From Streptomyces thermolilacinus SPC6 (GTDB lineage Bacteria; Actinomycetota; Actinomycetes; Streptomycetales; Streptomycetaceae), in the NCBI RefSeq assembly GCF_000478605.2, contig NZ_ASHX02000001.1, positions 1,470,383 to 1,534,382 of the forward strand: DNA of 64,000 bases, given 5' to 3'. Each line of letters begins with the position of its first letter. Within the stretch, counting starts at the first letter, position 1. Under the pieces are notes generated by a model that saw only the letters and a list, made by a program, of their open reading frames with translations, was not told the origin of the DNA and did no database searches. The translations under genes and the position numbers were made by a program. Below are positions 1-8,546 of the stretch, piece after piece.

Positions 1-1
1 G

Positions 2-1096
2 GACCCGGCTGCCGCGCCGAGCGCCTCCGCGGTCCAGACCCCCGCCGCGGACGGGAAGATCACCATCCCGGACGAGCTGAAGGACCGGCTCAAGGAGCAC
101 GGGATCGACCTCGACAAGTGGCGGGGCGGCGAGTGGAAGAACTGGGACAAGGACAAGTGGCTGCGTGAGGCGCAGGACTTCGTCAACCCGATCATCGAGG
201 ACCTTTGGGACCCGGACCGGATGCGGGAGGCGGAGGAGCCGGACCAGCCCGTCGAGGACGGTGACCTGCCCGACGACGCCGGGGTGACGGACCCGACGCC
301 GAAGCGGGTCGAGGCCACCGCGGTCGAGCCGGAGTACCACGGCAGCGCGCCGGAGGCCGGCAAGCTCCTCTTCGACGGCCCCAAGGGCTCGATGGTGTGC
401 TCGGCCACGGTCGTGAAGGACCCGGCGAACCCGGGCAAGTCCAACCTCGTGTGGACGGCCGGGCACTGCGTCCACGCGGGCAAGAACGGCGGCTGGTACC
501 GGAACATCGCGTTCGTCCCGTCGTACAACAACAAGGGTCTTTCGACGGCCGAGCTGGAGAAGGCGTCCCGTGAGGACGTCGCGCCGTACGGCGTGTGGTG
601 GGGCGACTGGGCGCAGACCTCGGAGCAGTGGATCGACCAGGGTGCGCCGACGGGCGGCCAGGGCGCCCCGTACGACTTCGCCGTCATCCATGTGACGCCG
701 GAGAAGGGCAGCGGCGGCAAGTCGCTGGAGGAGACGGTCGGCTCGGCGCTTCCGGTCGAGTTCGCGGCGCCGGCCGCGTCGAAGATCGCGAGCATGGAGG
801 CGACCGGTTACCCGGCGGCGCCGCCGTACGACGGCCAGAAGCTGTTCCAGTGCGCCGACAAGCCGGGGCGGCTCTCGGTGAAGGCCAGCCAGCCGACGAT
901 GTACCGCATCGGGTGCAGCATGACCGGTGGTTCGTCGGGCGGTGGCTGGGTGGCCACGGGCCAGGACGGCAAGCCCGCGCTCGTGTCGAACACCTCGATC
1001 GGGCCGGTGCAGGCGGGCTGGCTCGCCGGGCCGCGTCTGGGCGCTGAGGCGAAGGGTGTCTTCACGGCCGTCAGCGAGAAGTTCGCCGGGCGATGA
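2..1096 (+). CDS. Secreted trypsin-like serine protease (5' partial)
   Basis: This is a chymotrypsin/trypsin-fold (S1-like) serine endopeptidase, probably exported. The reading frame is open from base 2, so the true start and any signal peptide lie before the window. The ATG at 221 is only an internal methionine. The catalytic triad is readable: His in TAGHC (bases near 463), Asp in YDFAVI (near 672) and Ser in TGGSSGGGW (near 927). Two cysteine pairs fit the fold: VCS with GHC, and FQC with IGC. A charged Trp/Asp/Lys-rich propeptide-like segment precedes the domain. The gene converges on hflX, with a shared hairpin between them. Substrate specificity cannot be read; V8-like and streptogrisin-like relatives are both possible. 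Confidence 0.85.
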   Translation, partial: DPAAAPSASAVQTPAADGKITIPDELKDRLKEHGIDLDKWRGGEWKNWDKDKWLREAQDFVNPIIEDLWDPDRMREAEEPDQPVEDGDLPDDAGVTDPTPKRVEATAVEPEYHGSAPEAGKLLFDGPKGSMVCSATVVKDPANPGKSNLVWTAGHCVHAGKNGGWYRNIAFVPSYNNKGLSTAELEKASREDVAPYGVWWGDWAQTSEQWIDQGAPTGGQGAPYDFAVIHVTPEKGSGGKSLEETVGSALPVEFAAPAASKIASMEATGYPAAPPYDGQKLFQCADKPGRLSVKASQPTMYRIGCSMTGGSSGGGWVATGQDGKPALVSNTSIGPVQAGWLAGPRLGAEAKGVFTAVSEKFAGR

Positions 1097-1239
1097 GCCT
1101 GAGCGCGTCAGCGCCGGGGGCGCGCCCGTCAGACGGGCGCGCCCGGGTGGCCGCCCCCGGTGGCCGGGGGCGCCTCGGTGGGCGTGCCTGCCGGTAGGCC
1201 GTCGGGATGCGGCCGACCGGCTTCGGCGAGGACACGGAC

Positions 1240-1288
1240 AAGGAAGCGGGGTTCCCCGGCCGGTGCGGCCGGGGAACCCCGCTTCCTT
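1240..1288. terminator. Bidirectional terminator between protease gene and hflX
   Basis: A perfect 22-bp inverted repeat (1240-1261 with 1267-1288) has a 5-base loop. It sits between two converging genes, so it can stop transcripts from both sides. The outer arm begins AAGGAAGC and ends GCTTCCTT, giving a short T-rich exit on each strand. Confidence 0.9.
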
Positions 1289-1315
1289 CGTGTGCCGTGA
1301 CGGCGGCCTTGTGCG

Positions 1316-2809
1316 TCAGGCCGCGACGACGCTGTACGGAGCCAGCAGCGCGGCGAGCTCGCTGTGCACCCGCGCCTTGAGCAGCGTGCCCTCCGCGGTG
1401 TGCTCCTCGGAGATCACCTCGCCCTCGGCGTGCACCCGCGAGACGAGTCCGCCCTGCGTGTACGGGACGAGCGCCTCGACCTCGACCTCCGGGCGGGGCA
1501 GCTCGGCGTCGATCATCGCGAGCAGTTCCGCGATGCCCTTGCCGGTCCGCGCGGAGACGGCGATCGCGTGCTTCTCGACCCGCAGCAGCCGCTGGAGGAC
1601 GAGCGGGTCGGCCGCGTCCGCCTTGTTGATCACGACGATCTCGGGCACGTTGGTCGCGCCCACGTCGCGGATCACCTCGCGCACGGCGGCCAGCTGCTCC
1701 TCTGGCGCCGGGTGCGCGCCGTCCACCACGTGGAGGATCAGGTCGGAGTCGCCGACCTCCTCCATCGTGGAGCGGAACGCCTCGACGAGGTGGTGCGGCA
1801 GGTGCCGGACGAAGCCCACCGTGTCGGCCAGCGTGTACAGCCGGCCGCTGGGCGTCTCGGCCCGGCGGACCGTCGGGTCGAGGGTGGCGAACAGGGCGTT
1901 CTCCACCAGCACGCCTGCGCCGGTCAGCCGGTTGAGCAGGGACGACTTGCCGGCGTTGGTGTACCCGGCGATGGCGACCGACGGCACCTTGTTGCGGCGC
2001 CGCTCCTGGCGCTTGATGTCGCGGCCGGTCTTCATCTCCGCGATCTCCCGGCGCATCTTCGCCATCTTCTCGCGGATCCGGCGCCGGTCCGTCTCGATCT
2101 TGGTCTCACCGGGGCCTCGGGTGGCCATGCCGCCACCGCCGCCGCCACCCATCTGCCGGGACAGCGACTGACCCCAGCCGCGCAGTCGAGGCAGCATGTA
2201 CTGCATCTGGGCGAGCGCGACCTGCGCCTTGCCCTCGCGCGACTTGGCGTGCTGGGCGAAGATGTCGAGGATCAGAGCGGTGCGGTCGACCACCTTGACC
2301 TTGACGATGTCCTCCAGGTGGATGAGCTGGCCGGGGCTCAGCTCACCGTCGCAGACGACGGTGTCGGCGCCGGTCTCCAGCACGATGTCGCGCAGCTCGT
2401 CCGCCTTGCCCGAGCCGATGTACGTGGCCGGGTCGGGCTTGTCGCGGCGCTGGATGACGCCGTCCAGGACGAGCGCGCCCGCCGTCTCGGCGAGGGCGGC
2501 CAGCTCGGCCAGGGAGTTCTCGGCGTCCTGCACGGTCCCGGAGGTCCAGACGCCGACCAGCACGACGCGCTCCAGGCGCAGCTGCCGGTACTCGACCTCG
2601 GTGACGTCTTCGAGCTCGGTGGAGAGGCCGGCCACTCGGCGGAGCGCGGCACGCTCCTGGCGGTCGAACTGGTCGCCGTCCCGCTCTCCGTCGATCTCGA
2701 AGCTCCAGGCGACGTCCTCTTCCATCAGTGCATCGGCCCGAAGGCTCTCGGCGCGGTTCGGCTCCGCGGAGCTCAGCTTGTCCTGGGAAGGGGATGAAGA
2801 GGAGGTCAT
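1316..2809 (-). CDS. hflX: Ribosome-associated GTPase HflX
   Basis: HflX binds the large ribosomal subunit and splits stalled ribosomes, notably under heat or antibiotic stress. The 497-residue protein has the HflX N-terminal domain (about 75-250), a run of six glycines before MATRGPGETK, then a GTPase domain. That domain shows the P-loop GYTNAGKSS near residue 280, the G2-like FATLDPT, DTVGF as G3, NKAD as G4 and SART as G5. The ATG at 2809 is chosen because AAGGA lies 4 bases upstream and an acidic, poorly conserved N-terminus begins there; longer in-frame readings run into the neighbouring gene. It is transcribed alone, between the M1 peptidase gene and a strong terminator. Confidence 0.95.
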   Translation of the reverse strand: MTSSSSPSQDKLSSAEPNRAESLRADALMEEDVAWSFEIDGERDGDQFDRQERAALRRVAGLSTELEDVTEVEYRQLRLERVVLVGVWTSGTVQDAENSLAELAALAETAGALVLDGVIQRRDKPDPATYIGSGKADELRDIVLETGADTVVCDGELSPGQLIHLEDIVKVKVVDRTALILDIFAQHAKSREGKAQVALAQMQYMLPRLRGWGQSLSRQMGGGGGGGMATRGPGETKIETDRRRIREKMAKMRREIAEMKTGRDIKRQERRRNKVPSVAIAGYTNAGKSSLLNRLTGAGVLVENALFATLDPTVRRAETPSGRLYTLADTVGFVRHLPHHLVEAFRSTMEEVGDSDLILHVVDGAHPAPEEQLAAVREVIRDVGATNVPEIVVINKADAADPLVLQRLLRVEKHAIAVSARTGKGIAELLAMIDAELPRPEVEVEALVPYTQGGLVSRVHAEGEVISEEHTAEGTLLKARVHSELAALLAPYSVVAA

Positions 2810-2946
2810 TGGGTCCTTACGTCGATGGAAAAGTCGATTCGTCAGGCACAACGCCTGCTCTCCCCGGATGATTCCCGGAAAGGGCCCGGGCCACTCCGCG
2901 GCGGCGTCGCCGACGTGACGATGGTCGCACGGCCCCGCGGGGCCCG

Positions 2947-4533
2947 TCACGCGGGTTTCCGCCCGGCCGCGGCCGCCGCGGTCGGGGCGGGGGCCTGGGC
3001 CGCCGTGGCCTGGGCGGCGGCGGCCTGGGCCGCCGTGGTGGGGGCCGGGACGGGAGCCGCCGTCTTGGCGCTGGGCGCCGCCGGGCCCCGGGCGGGTGAC
3101 GCGCTGCGCCAGTCGGGGTGGCCGGGCATGGGCGGGGTCTTCTCGCCGTACAGCCATCCGTGCAGGAAGCCGGTGAGATCGCGGCCCGCGACGGCGGAGG
3201 CGAGGCGGACGAAGTCGTCGGTGCCCGCGGTGGCGTGCGCGTGGTCGGTCACCCAGCGCCGCTGGAGGGTGTCGAAGGCGGCGGCGCCGATCTCCTGGCG
3301 CAGGGCGTACAGGACGAGGGCGCTGCCGTCGTAGACGACCGGCCGGAAGAGGCCCGACTTGCCGTCGCGCCCGGGCGGGCGGGGCGCGGCCGGGGGGCCG
3401 CCCGCCGCGCGCCAGCCGTCGGAGGCGGTGTACGCCTCGCGCATGCGCTTCGCCAGGGTGCCGTGGCCGGTCTCCTCGGCGTAGAGGGCCTCGTACCAGG
3501 TGGCGTGGCCCTCGTTGATCCACAGGTCGGACCAGGCGCGCGGGCTGACGCTGTTGCCGAACCAGTGGTGGGCCAGCTCATGGACCATGACCGACTCGAT
3601 GTACCACTCGGGGACCCCGGGGTCGGTGAACAGGCCCCGCTCGAAGAGGGAGAGCGTCTGGGTCTCCAGCGCGAAGCCCGTGGCCGCGTCGGCGACGAGC
3701 ACGCCGTACGTCTCGAAGGGGTACCGGCCGATCCTGCGTTCCATCCAGCGCAGGTGGTCGGGGGTCTTCCGCAGCCAGCGCTCCATCCGCTCCCGGTCGG
3801 CGGCCGGGACGACGTCGCGCAGCGGCAGGCCGTGCGGGCCGGTGCGGCGGACGACGGCGGAGCGGCCGATGGAGACCTGGGCCAGCTCGGTCGCCATCGG
3901 GTGGGCGCCGCGGTACGTCCAGGTCGCGGTGGGGCCGGCGACGGCGTGGGCGACGGCGCGGCCGTTGGCGACGGCGACGAGATCCTTGGGGGTGGTGACG
4001 CGGATGGTGAAGTACGCCTTGTCGGCGGGGTGGTCGTTGCAGGGGAAGACGCGGTGGGCGGCGTCGGCCTGGTTGGCCATGGCGAGGCCGTCGGAGGTGC
4101 GGATCCAGCCGCTGTCGGCGCCCGCGGCGGTCGGGTCGCTCGTGTGGGTGACGGCGATGGTGATCCGCTCGCCCTTGCCGACCGGCCGGTCGGGCCGCAC
4201 GACCAGGTCTTCCCCGGTGCCGGTGAAGTGCGCGGGACGGCCGTCCACGGTGACGGACTCGACGGTTCCGTGGGCGAAGTCCAGGTTGACGCTCTCCAGC
4301 CGCTGGGTGGTCCGTGCGTCGATCTTGGTGAGCGTGTCGAGTGGCTTGCGGTTGTCGCCGCCGTACGTGAAGGCGATGTCGTACGCGAGGACGTCGTAGC
4401 CGGGGTTGCCGAGGTACGGGTACAGCGGGTCGCCGATGCCGAGCGGTCCGGGTGCGGGTACGGCCGCCGCGATGAGCCCCGCGGACGCCGCGGCGAGGAG
4501 GGCGGCGCGCAGGCGTGGGGAGGTGAGGGTCAT
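2947..4533 (-). CDS. Secreted M1-family zinc metallopeptidase
   Basis: This is a probable exported aminopeptidase of the gluzincin M1 family. The 528-residue product starts with a signal peptide (basic MTLTSPRLR, then an Ala/Leu-rich core). The zinc site is HELAHHWFG near residue 318, followed by the third ligand in WINEGHATWYE about 20 residues on. The M1 N-terminal beta-domain comes before it. At about 530 residues it is shorter than PepN-type enzymes (about 850), so it is the compact M1 form lacking the ERAP1-like C-domain. The last 45 or so residues are an Ala/Pro/Gln/Thr-rich tail, likely disordered. The start context is only weakly SD-like (GGTGG). It lies upstream of hflX on the same strand with about 140 bases between. 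Confidence 0.88.
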   Translation of the reverse strand: MTLTSPRLRAALLAAASAGLIAAAVPAPGPLGIGDPLYPYLGNPGYDVLAYDIAFTYGGDNRKPLDTLTKIDARTTQRLESVNLDFAHGTVESVTVDGRPAHFTGTGEDLVVRPDRPVGKGERITIAVTHTSDPTAAGADSGWIRTSDGLAMANQADAAHRVFPCNDHPADKAYFTIRVTTPKDLVAVANGRAVAHAVAGPTATWTYRGAHPMATELAQVSIGRSAVVRRTGPHGLPLRDVVPAADRERMERWLRKTPDHLRWMERRIGRYPFETYGVLVADAATGFALETQTLSLFERGLFTDPGVPEWYIESVMVHELAHHWFGNSVSPRAWSDLWINEGHATWYEALYAEETGHGTLAKRMREAYTASDGWRAAGGPPAAPRPPGRDGKSGLFRPVVYDGSALVLYALRQEIGAAAFDTLQRRWVTDHAHATAGTDDFVRLASAVAGRDLTGFLHGWLYGEKTPPMPGHPDWRSASPARGPAAPSAKTAAPVPAPTTAAQAAAAQATAAQAPAPTAAAAAGRKPA

Positions 4534-4628
4534 GGGCCACCGCTACCAGCGCGCCCGGCGCACCCGAACGGGCGCCGCGCGCGGGCGTACGGTGGTCCGT
4601 CCGGCGGCGTCCGTGCGCCCGGTCGGGG

Positions 4629-6716
4629 CTACTGCGTCGAGGCGGGGTGCTGGGCGCGGCTCACGTCGTACACGCCCGGTACGTCGCGCATGGCGCGCAT
4701 CAGGGCGGGCAGGCCCGTCGCGTCGGGCAGCTGGAGCGTGTACGTGTGGCGGACGCGCTGTTCGCTGGGGGGTTCCACGGTGGCGGAGACGATGGCGGCG
4801 CCCGCCGTGGCGATGGCCTCGGTGAGGTCGGCGAGCAGCCGGGGGCGGCCGAACGATTCGGCGACGAGCGTGACGCTGCAGGCCGCGGCGCCGCTCCAGC
4901 GCACGGTGACCGGCCGCCGCCCGAGGTTCTCCATGCGGCGTACGGCGGGGCACTCGGCGCGGTGGACGGTGACGGCGCCGCCGCGTACGGCGAACCCGGT
5001 CACGGCGTCGGGCGGTACGGGGGTGCAGCAGCCGGCCAGGCGGACGCCCGTGTGCGGGGCGTCCACGATGGCGTTGGCGGTGGGCTGGCGGCCGGTGACG
5101 ACGGCGGCGGGCGGGCGCGGGTCGGCGGCCGGGGCGTCGGCGTCGTGGGGGTGGCTGGCCAGCCAGTGGCCGATGGCGATGCGGGCGGTGGGCGTGCGGG
5201 CGTGTTCCAGCCAGTCGGGGGACGGGCCGGAGCCCGCGTCCTCCGCGAGCAGCGGCTGCACGGTGTCGCCGTCGTGGAGGACGGTGCCGAGCGTGGCGAG
5301 GCGGCCGTTGACGCGGGCGCCGACGCAGGCGTGGGCGGCCGTTCCGTGCTGCTCGTACGCGGCGTCGATGCAGGTGGCCCCGGCGGGGAGGGCGAGGGTG
5401 CCGCCGTCGGGGAGGAAGACGGTGATCTCACCGTCCTGGGCGAGGTCGGCGCGCAGCGAGGTCCAGAACGTGTCGGGGTCGGGTGCGGACTGCTGCCAGT
5501 CGAGGAGGCGGGAGAGCCAGCCGGGGCGGGTGGGGTCGGCGCGTTCGCCGTCGTCGGCCGTTTCCGAGCCGTCGGCGGGGGCGGCCGCGTACGGGTTGCC
5601 GAGGGCGACGACCCCGGCTTCCGCGACCTTGTGCATCTGGTGGGTGCGGATGAGGACTTCCGCGACGGCGCCGTCGGGGGCGGCGACGGCCGTGTGCAGC
5701 GACTGGTACAGGTTGAACTTGGGGGCGGCGATGAAGTCCTTGAACTCGGAGATCACCGGCGTGAAGCAGGTGTGGAGCTCGCCGAGCACGGCGTAGCAGT
5801 CGGCGTCCTCGCCGACGAGGACGAGGAGCCGCCCGAAGTCGGTGCCGCGCAGTTCGCCGCGTTTGAGGCTGACGCGGTGCACGGAGACGAAGTGGCGGGG
5901 GCGGACGAGGACTTCGGCGGTGATCCCGGCGTCCCGCAGGACGGTGCGCACGTCGTCGGCGACGGTCGCGAGGGCGTCGCCCGCGTCGGCGTTGCGGGCG
6001 ATGAGGGCGCGGGTGCGCTCGTACTCGACGGGGTGGAGGATGGCGAAGACCAGGTCCTCCAGCTCGGTCTTGAGCGCCTGGACGCCGAGCCGTTCCGCGA
6101 GGGGGATGAGGACGTCGCGGGTGACCTTGGCGATGCGTGCCTGTTTCTCGGGGCGCATGACGCCGAGGGTGCGCATGTTGTGCAGCCGGTCGGCGAGTTT
6201 GATCGACATGACGCGGACGTCGTTGCCGGTGGCGACGAGCATCTTGCGGAACGTCTCGGGCTCGGCGGCGGCGCCGTAGTCCACCTTCTCCAGCTTGGTG
6301 ACGCCGTCCACGAGATAGGCGACCTCCTCGCCGAACTCCTCGCGAACCTGGTCGAGCGTCAGATCGGTGTCCTCGACGGTGTCGTGGAGCAGGGAGGCCG
6401 TCAGTGTCGTGGTCTCCGCGCCCAGCTCGGCGAGGATGAGCGTGACGGCGAGGGGGTGGGTGATGTACGGCTCGCCGCTCTTGCGGAACTGGCCGCGGTG
6501 GGACGACTCCGCCAGCTCGTACGCGCGGCGCAGGACGGCCAGGTCGGCGTCGGGGTGGTGGGCGCGGTGGGCGTCCGCGACATGGCCGATGGCGTCGGGC
6601 AGGCGGTCACGGGCGGTGGGGCCGAGCAGCGCGGCGCGGCCGAGTCTGCGCAGGTCGATTCTGGGGCGGCCGCGCCTGCGGCCGGTGGCACTGGGATCGG
6701 TGGCCTCTGCGCTCAT
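4629..6716 (-). CDS. rshA: RelA/SpoT homologue RshA, (p)ppGpp metabolism
   Basis: This long RSH protein is the second RelA/SpoT homologue of Streptomyces, besides RelA. The ATG at 6716 follows GGAGGTG and gives 695 residues. The N-terminal HD hydrolase domain looks intact: HRGQFRKSGEPYITHP, LLHDTVEDT near residue 110, and KLADRLHNMRT. The synthetase domain (about 250-390) keeps EFKDFIAAPKFNLYQSLHT and EVLIRT, but its nucleotide-binding part is altered: RPRHFVSVHR replaces the usual RPKHIYSIYRK, and GTDFGRLLV replaces YDLxAIRV. TGS (about 435-495), a Cys-rich motif (GCCTPV) and a C-terminal ACT domain follow. I infer a hydrolase with weak or conditional synthetase activity. It is separated from dapF by a repeat-rich gap. 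Confidence 0.9.
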   Translation of the reverse strand: MSAEATDPSATGRRRGRPRIDLRRLGRAALLGPTARDRLPDAIGHVADAHRAHHPDADLAVLRRAYELAESSHRGQFRKSGEPYITHPLAVTLILAELGAETTTLTASLLHDTVEDTDLTLDQVREEFGEEVAYLVDGVTKLEKVDYGAAAEPETFRKMLVATGNDVRVMSIKLADRLHNMRTLGVMRPEKQARIAKVTRDVLIPLAERLGVQALKTELEDLVFAILHPVEYERTRALIARNADAGDALATVADDVRTVLRDAGITAEVLVRPRHFVSVHRVSLKRGELRGTDFGRLLVLVGEDADCYAVLGELHTCFTPVISEFKDFIAAPKFNLYQSLHTAVAAPDGAVAEVLIRTHQMHKVAEAGVVALGNPYAAAPADGSETADDGERADPTRPGWLSRLLDWQQSAPDPDTFWTSLRADLAQDGEITVFLPDGGTLALPAGATCIDAAYEQHGTAAHACVGARVNGRLATLGTVLHDGDTVQPLLAEDAGSGPSPDWLEHARTPTARIAIGHWLASHPHDADAPAADPRPPAAVVTGRQPTANAIVDAPHTGVRLAGCCTPVPPDAVTGFAVRGGAVTVHRAECPAVRRMENLGRRPVTVRWSGAAACSVTLVAESFGRPRLLADLTEAIATAGAAIVSATVEPPSEQRVRHTYTLQLPDATGLPALMRAMRDVPGVYDVSRAQHPASTQ

Positions 6717-7030
6717 GGGGCACCTCCGGCGGCGTGGACCGGCGGTGGGCGGGTACGGCGTGGCCGCCCTGCCGGTGCTTGATGCTACCGAGCCCACCAC
6801 GTGGCGCAGTCCCGCTCTCGCCCAGCGTGAACGGGATCACCCATTCGAGCGAGGCCCGCGCGCGTACCGTTTCGCTCCCTGATCGAACCTGGTGACCGGG
6901 CGGCCGTTTCGGAGAGCCGGGCCTGGTGCGGACGGGCGATCCGGAGAGCCGTGGCCTGGTGCTCGGAGGGGCCGGTCCGGTGAGCCGGGCCCGGCGCGCG
7001 GACGACCGTTCGGTGAGCCAGGCGGGCTGC
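6717..7030. other. Gap between rshA start and dapF stop
   Basis: No gene is supported in these 314 bases. The part next to rshA must hold its minus-strand promoter; TAGCAT (6782-6787, minus strand) is a possible -10 without a convincing -35. The part next to dapF is filled by degenerate repeats (see 6908-7057). Confidence 0.6.
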
Positions 7031-7057
7031 TCAGACGGCCGGTTCGGTGAGCCAGGA
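6908..7057. repeat. Degenerate ~34-bp tandem repeat running out of dapF
   Basis: Five imperfect copies share a core like TTCGGTGAGCCAGG, starting at 6908, 6940, 6976, 7009 and 7043. Steps are 32-36 bases. The last copy (7043) lies inside the dapF coding end (residues LTEP), and the others lie downstream of its stop. Similarity falls away from dapF, suggesting old slippage duplication of the gene end. Confidence 0.7.
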
Positions 7058-7903
7058 GGGGTCGATGTGCCCCTCGGCGACGATCACGGCGGGTCCCGTC
7101 ATCTCGATCTGCCCGTCGGGCCGCTCGGTGATCACCAGCGTGCCGCCGAGGACATCCACCGTGTACGTGACGGGAACGCCCGTCTCGGCCGGGTCGACGC
7201 CGTCGCGGCGGGCAGTGGCGACGGCCACGGCGCACGCGCCCGTGCCGCACGAGCGGGTCTCGGCGGCGCCGCGCTCGTGGACGCGCATGGCGACGTGCCG
7301 GGGGCCCCGGTCGGCGACGAACTCGATGTTGACCCCGTCGGGGTAGACGGCGGCGGGGGCGTAGGGCGGCTCGGTGTACAGGGTGCCGGCGTGGGCGAGG
7401 TCCTCGACGAAGGCGACCGCGTGGGGGTTGCCCATGTTGACATTGCGCGCGGGCCAGCTGCGGCCGTCCACGGTGACCGTGACACCGGCCTCGGGGAGGG
7501 CGGCGCGGCCCATCGAGACGGTGACGTCGCCGTTCTTGGCGAGGTGGACGGGCTTGACGCCGCCGCGGGTGGCGACGGCGATGTCCCCGGCCGTGACATG
7601 CCCGGCGTGCATCAGGTAGCGGGCGAAGACGCGGACGCCGTTGCCGCACATCTCGGCGACGGAGCCGTCGGCGTTGCGGTAGTCCATGAACCACTCGGCC
7701 TCGTCGGCCATGTGGCGGGCCTCCGGGTGGGCGGCGCTGCGCACGACGTGCAGCACCCCGTCGCCGCCGATCCCGGCGCGCCGGTCGCAGAGCCTGGCCA
7801 CCAAGGTGGCGGGCAGGTCGATGGCGTTGTCCGGGTCGGGCACGATCACGAAGTCGTTCTCGGTGCCGTGGCCCTTGAGGAAGGCGATGGGTGCGGTGCT
7901 CAC
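7031..7903 (-). CDS. dapF: Diaminopimelate epimerase
   Basis: DapF converts LL- to meso-diaminopimelate, the last step before DAP decarboxylation to lysine; Streptomyces peptidoglycan uses LL-DAP. The protein has 290 residues, the usual size. Both catalytic cysteines are present: EMCGNGVR near residue 84 and RSCGTGA near 217. The opening FLKGHGTENDFV is the family N-terminus. I chose the GTG at 7903 because it precedes the conserved start directly. A TTG at 7933 would add ten unconserved residues, and neither has a strong ribosome site. It is a minus-strand gene downstream of a small membrane protein and miaA, and probably cotranscribed with them. Confidence 0.95.
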   Translation of the reverse strand: MSTAPIAFLKGHGTENDFVIVPDPDNAIDLPATLVARLCDRRAGIGGDGVLHVVRSAAHPEARHMADEAEWFMDYRNADGSVAEMCGNGVRVFARYLMHAGHVTAGDIAVATRGGVKPVHLAKNGDVTVSMGRAALPEAGVTVTVDGRSWPARNVNMGNPHAVAFVEDLAHAGTLYTEPPYAPAAVYPDGVNIEFVADRGPRHVAMRVHERGAAETRSCGTGACAVAVATARRDGVDPAETGVPVTYTVDVLGGTLVITERPDGQIEMTGPAVIVAEGHIDPSWLTEPAV

Positions 7904-7970
7904 GCGATCAATCGTACGGGGCCGGTACGACAAAGCTCTCGGGCAGGCGCGTCAGCGCGGGCGGGTCGCG

Positions 7971-8447
7971 TCAGCGCAGGCGGGCGACGCGCCAGACGGC
8001 GAGGGCGACCATCAGGGTGACCCCGGCGGCGTACAGGGCGACCACGCGCCAGTCGGGGCGCTCGCCGGAACCGCGCGGGGGCAGGCCGGGCCAGGTGTAC
8101 CCGACGCGGCGGGCGGCCATCATGCCCCAGCCGGCGGCGCAGCCGCACAGCAGCAGACCGAGCATCGCGAGGACGGCGCCGCCGTCGCCCGAGCCGAAGG
8201 CCAGCGGGAAGGCGAACATCAGGGAGCCGAGCGCGCCGAGACCGACGATCGGGGCGAGCTGCCAGATGCGCAGGCGCCGCTGCGGGCGCAGCTCCACCTC
8301 GACCTCGTCCGGGGTGATGTCCTGCGCCCCGTCCTCGGTCAGCTCGGGGCCGTCCGGGCTGAGCCCCGGCGCTTCCGGCCCCTGCGGTTCTCCGCCGTCC
8401 GGCGCTTCTCGCCGCTCTCTGTCGCGAGGGCCGGCCTCCATCGCCAC
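7971..8447 (-). CDS. Small hypothetical membrane protein
   Basis: The 158-residue product has an acidic, Pro/Gly-rich cytoplasmic N-terminus (about 60 residues), then three hydrophobic segments: about 63-85, 90-110 and 137-155. There is no catalytic motif, and I do not recognise a named family. Start is GTG at 8447 or ATG at 8441; GGAGG lies 4 bases before the GTG and 10 before the ATG, so both are possible. It sits between miaA and dapF on the same strand with short gaps, matching a small conserved gene at this place in other Streptomyces. Function unknown. Confidence 0.75.
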   Translation of the reverse strand: MAMEAGPRDRERREAPDGGEPQGPEAPGLSPDGPELTEDGAQDITPDEVEVELRPQRRLRIWQLAPIVGLGALGSLMFAFPLAFGSGDGGAVLAMLGLLLCGCAAGWGMMAARRVGYTWPGLPPRGSGERPDWRVVALYAAGVTLMVALAVWRVARLR

Positions 8448-8546
8448 GCGCCCTCCCCACTCGGTCCACTGGTCGATCGATGCTCGATGATGGCACGGCC
8501 ACGGCCACCGAAATGACGGTCAGGGCGTCCCGATGCCATCACGTGA

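Noticed and set aside
3118..5796. An 892-residue plus-strand frame opposite the M1 peptidase and rshA
   Set aside because: Its composition (Gly/Ala/Arg runs) and its span across two real genes and a gap show it is an antisense shadow.
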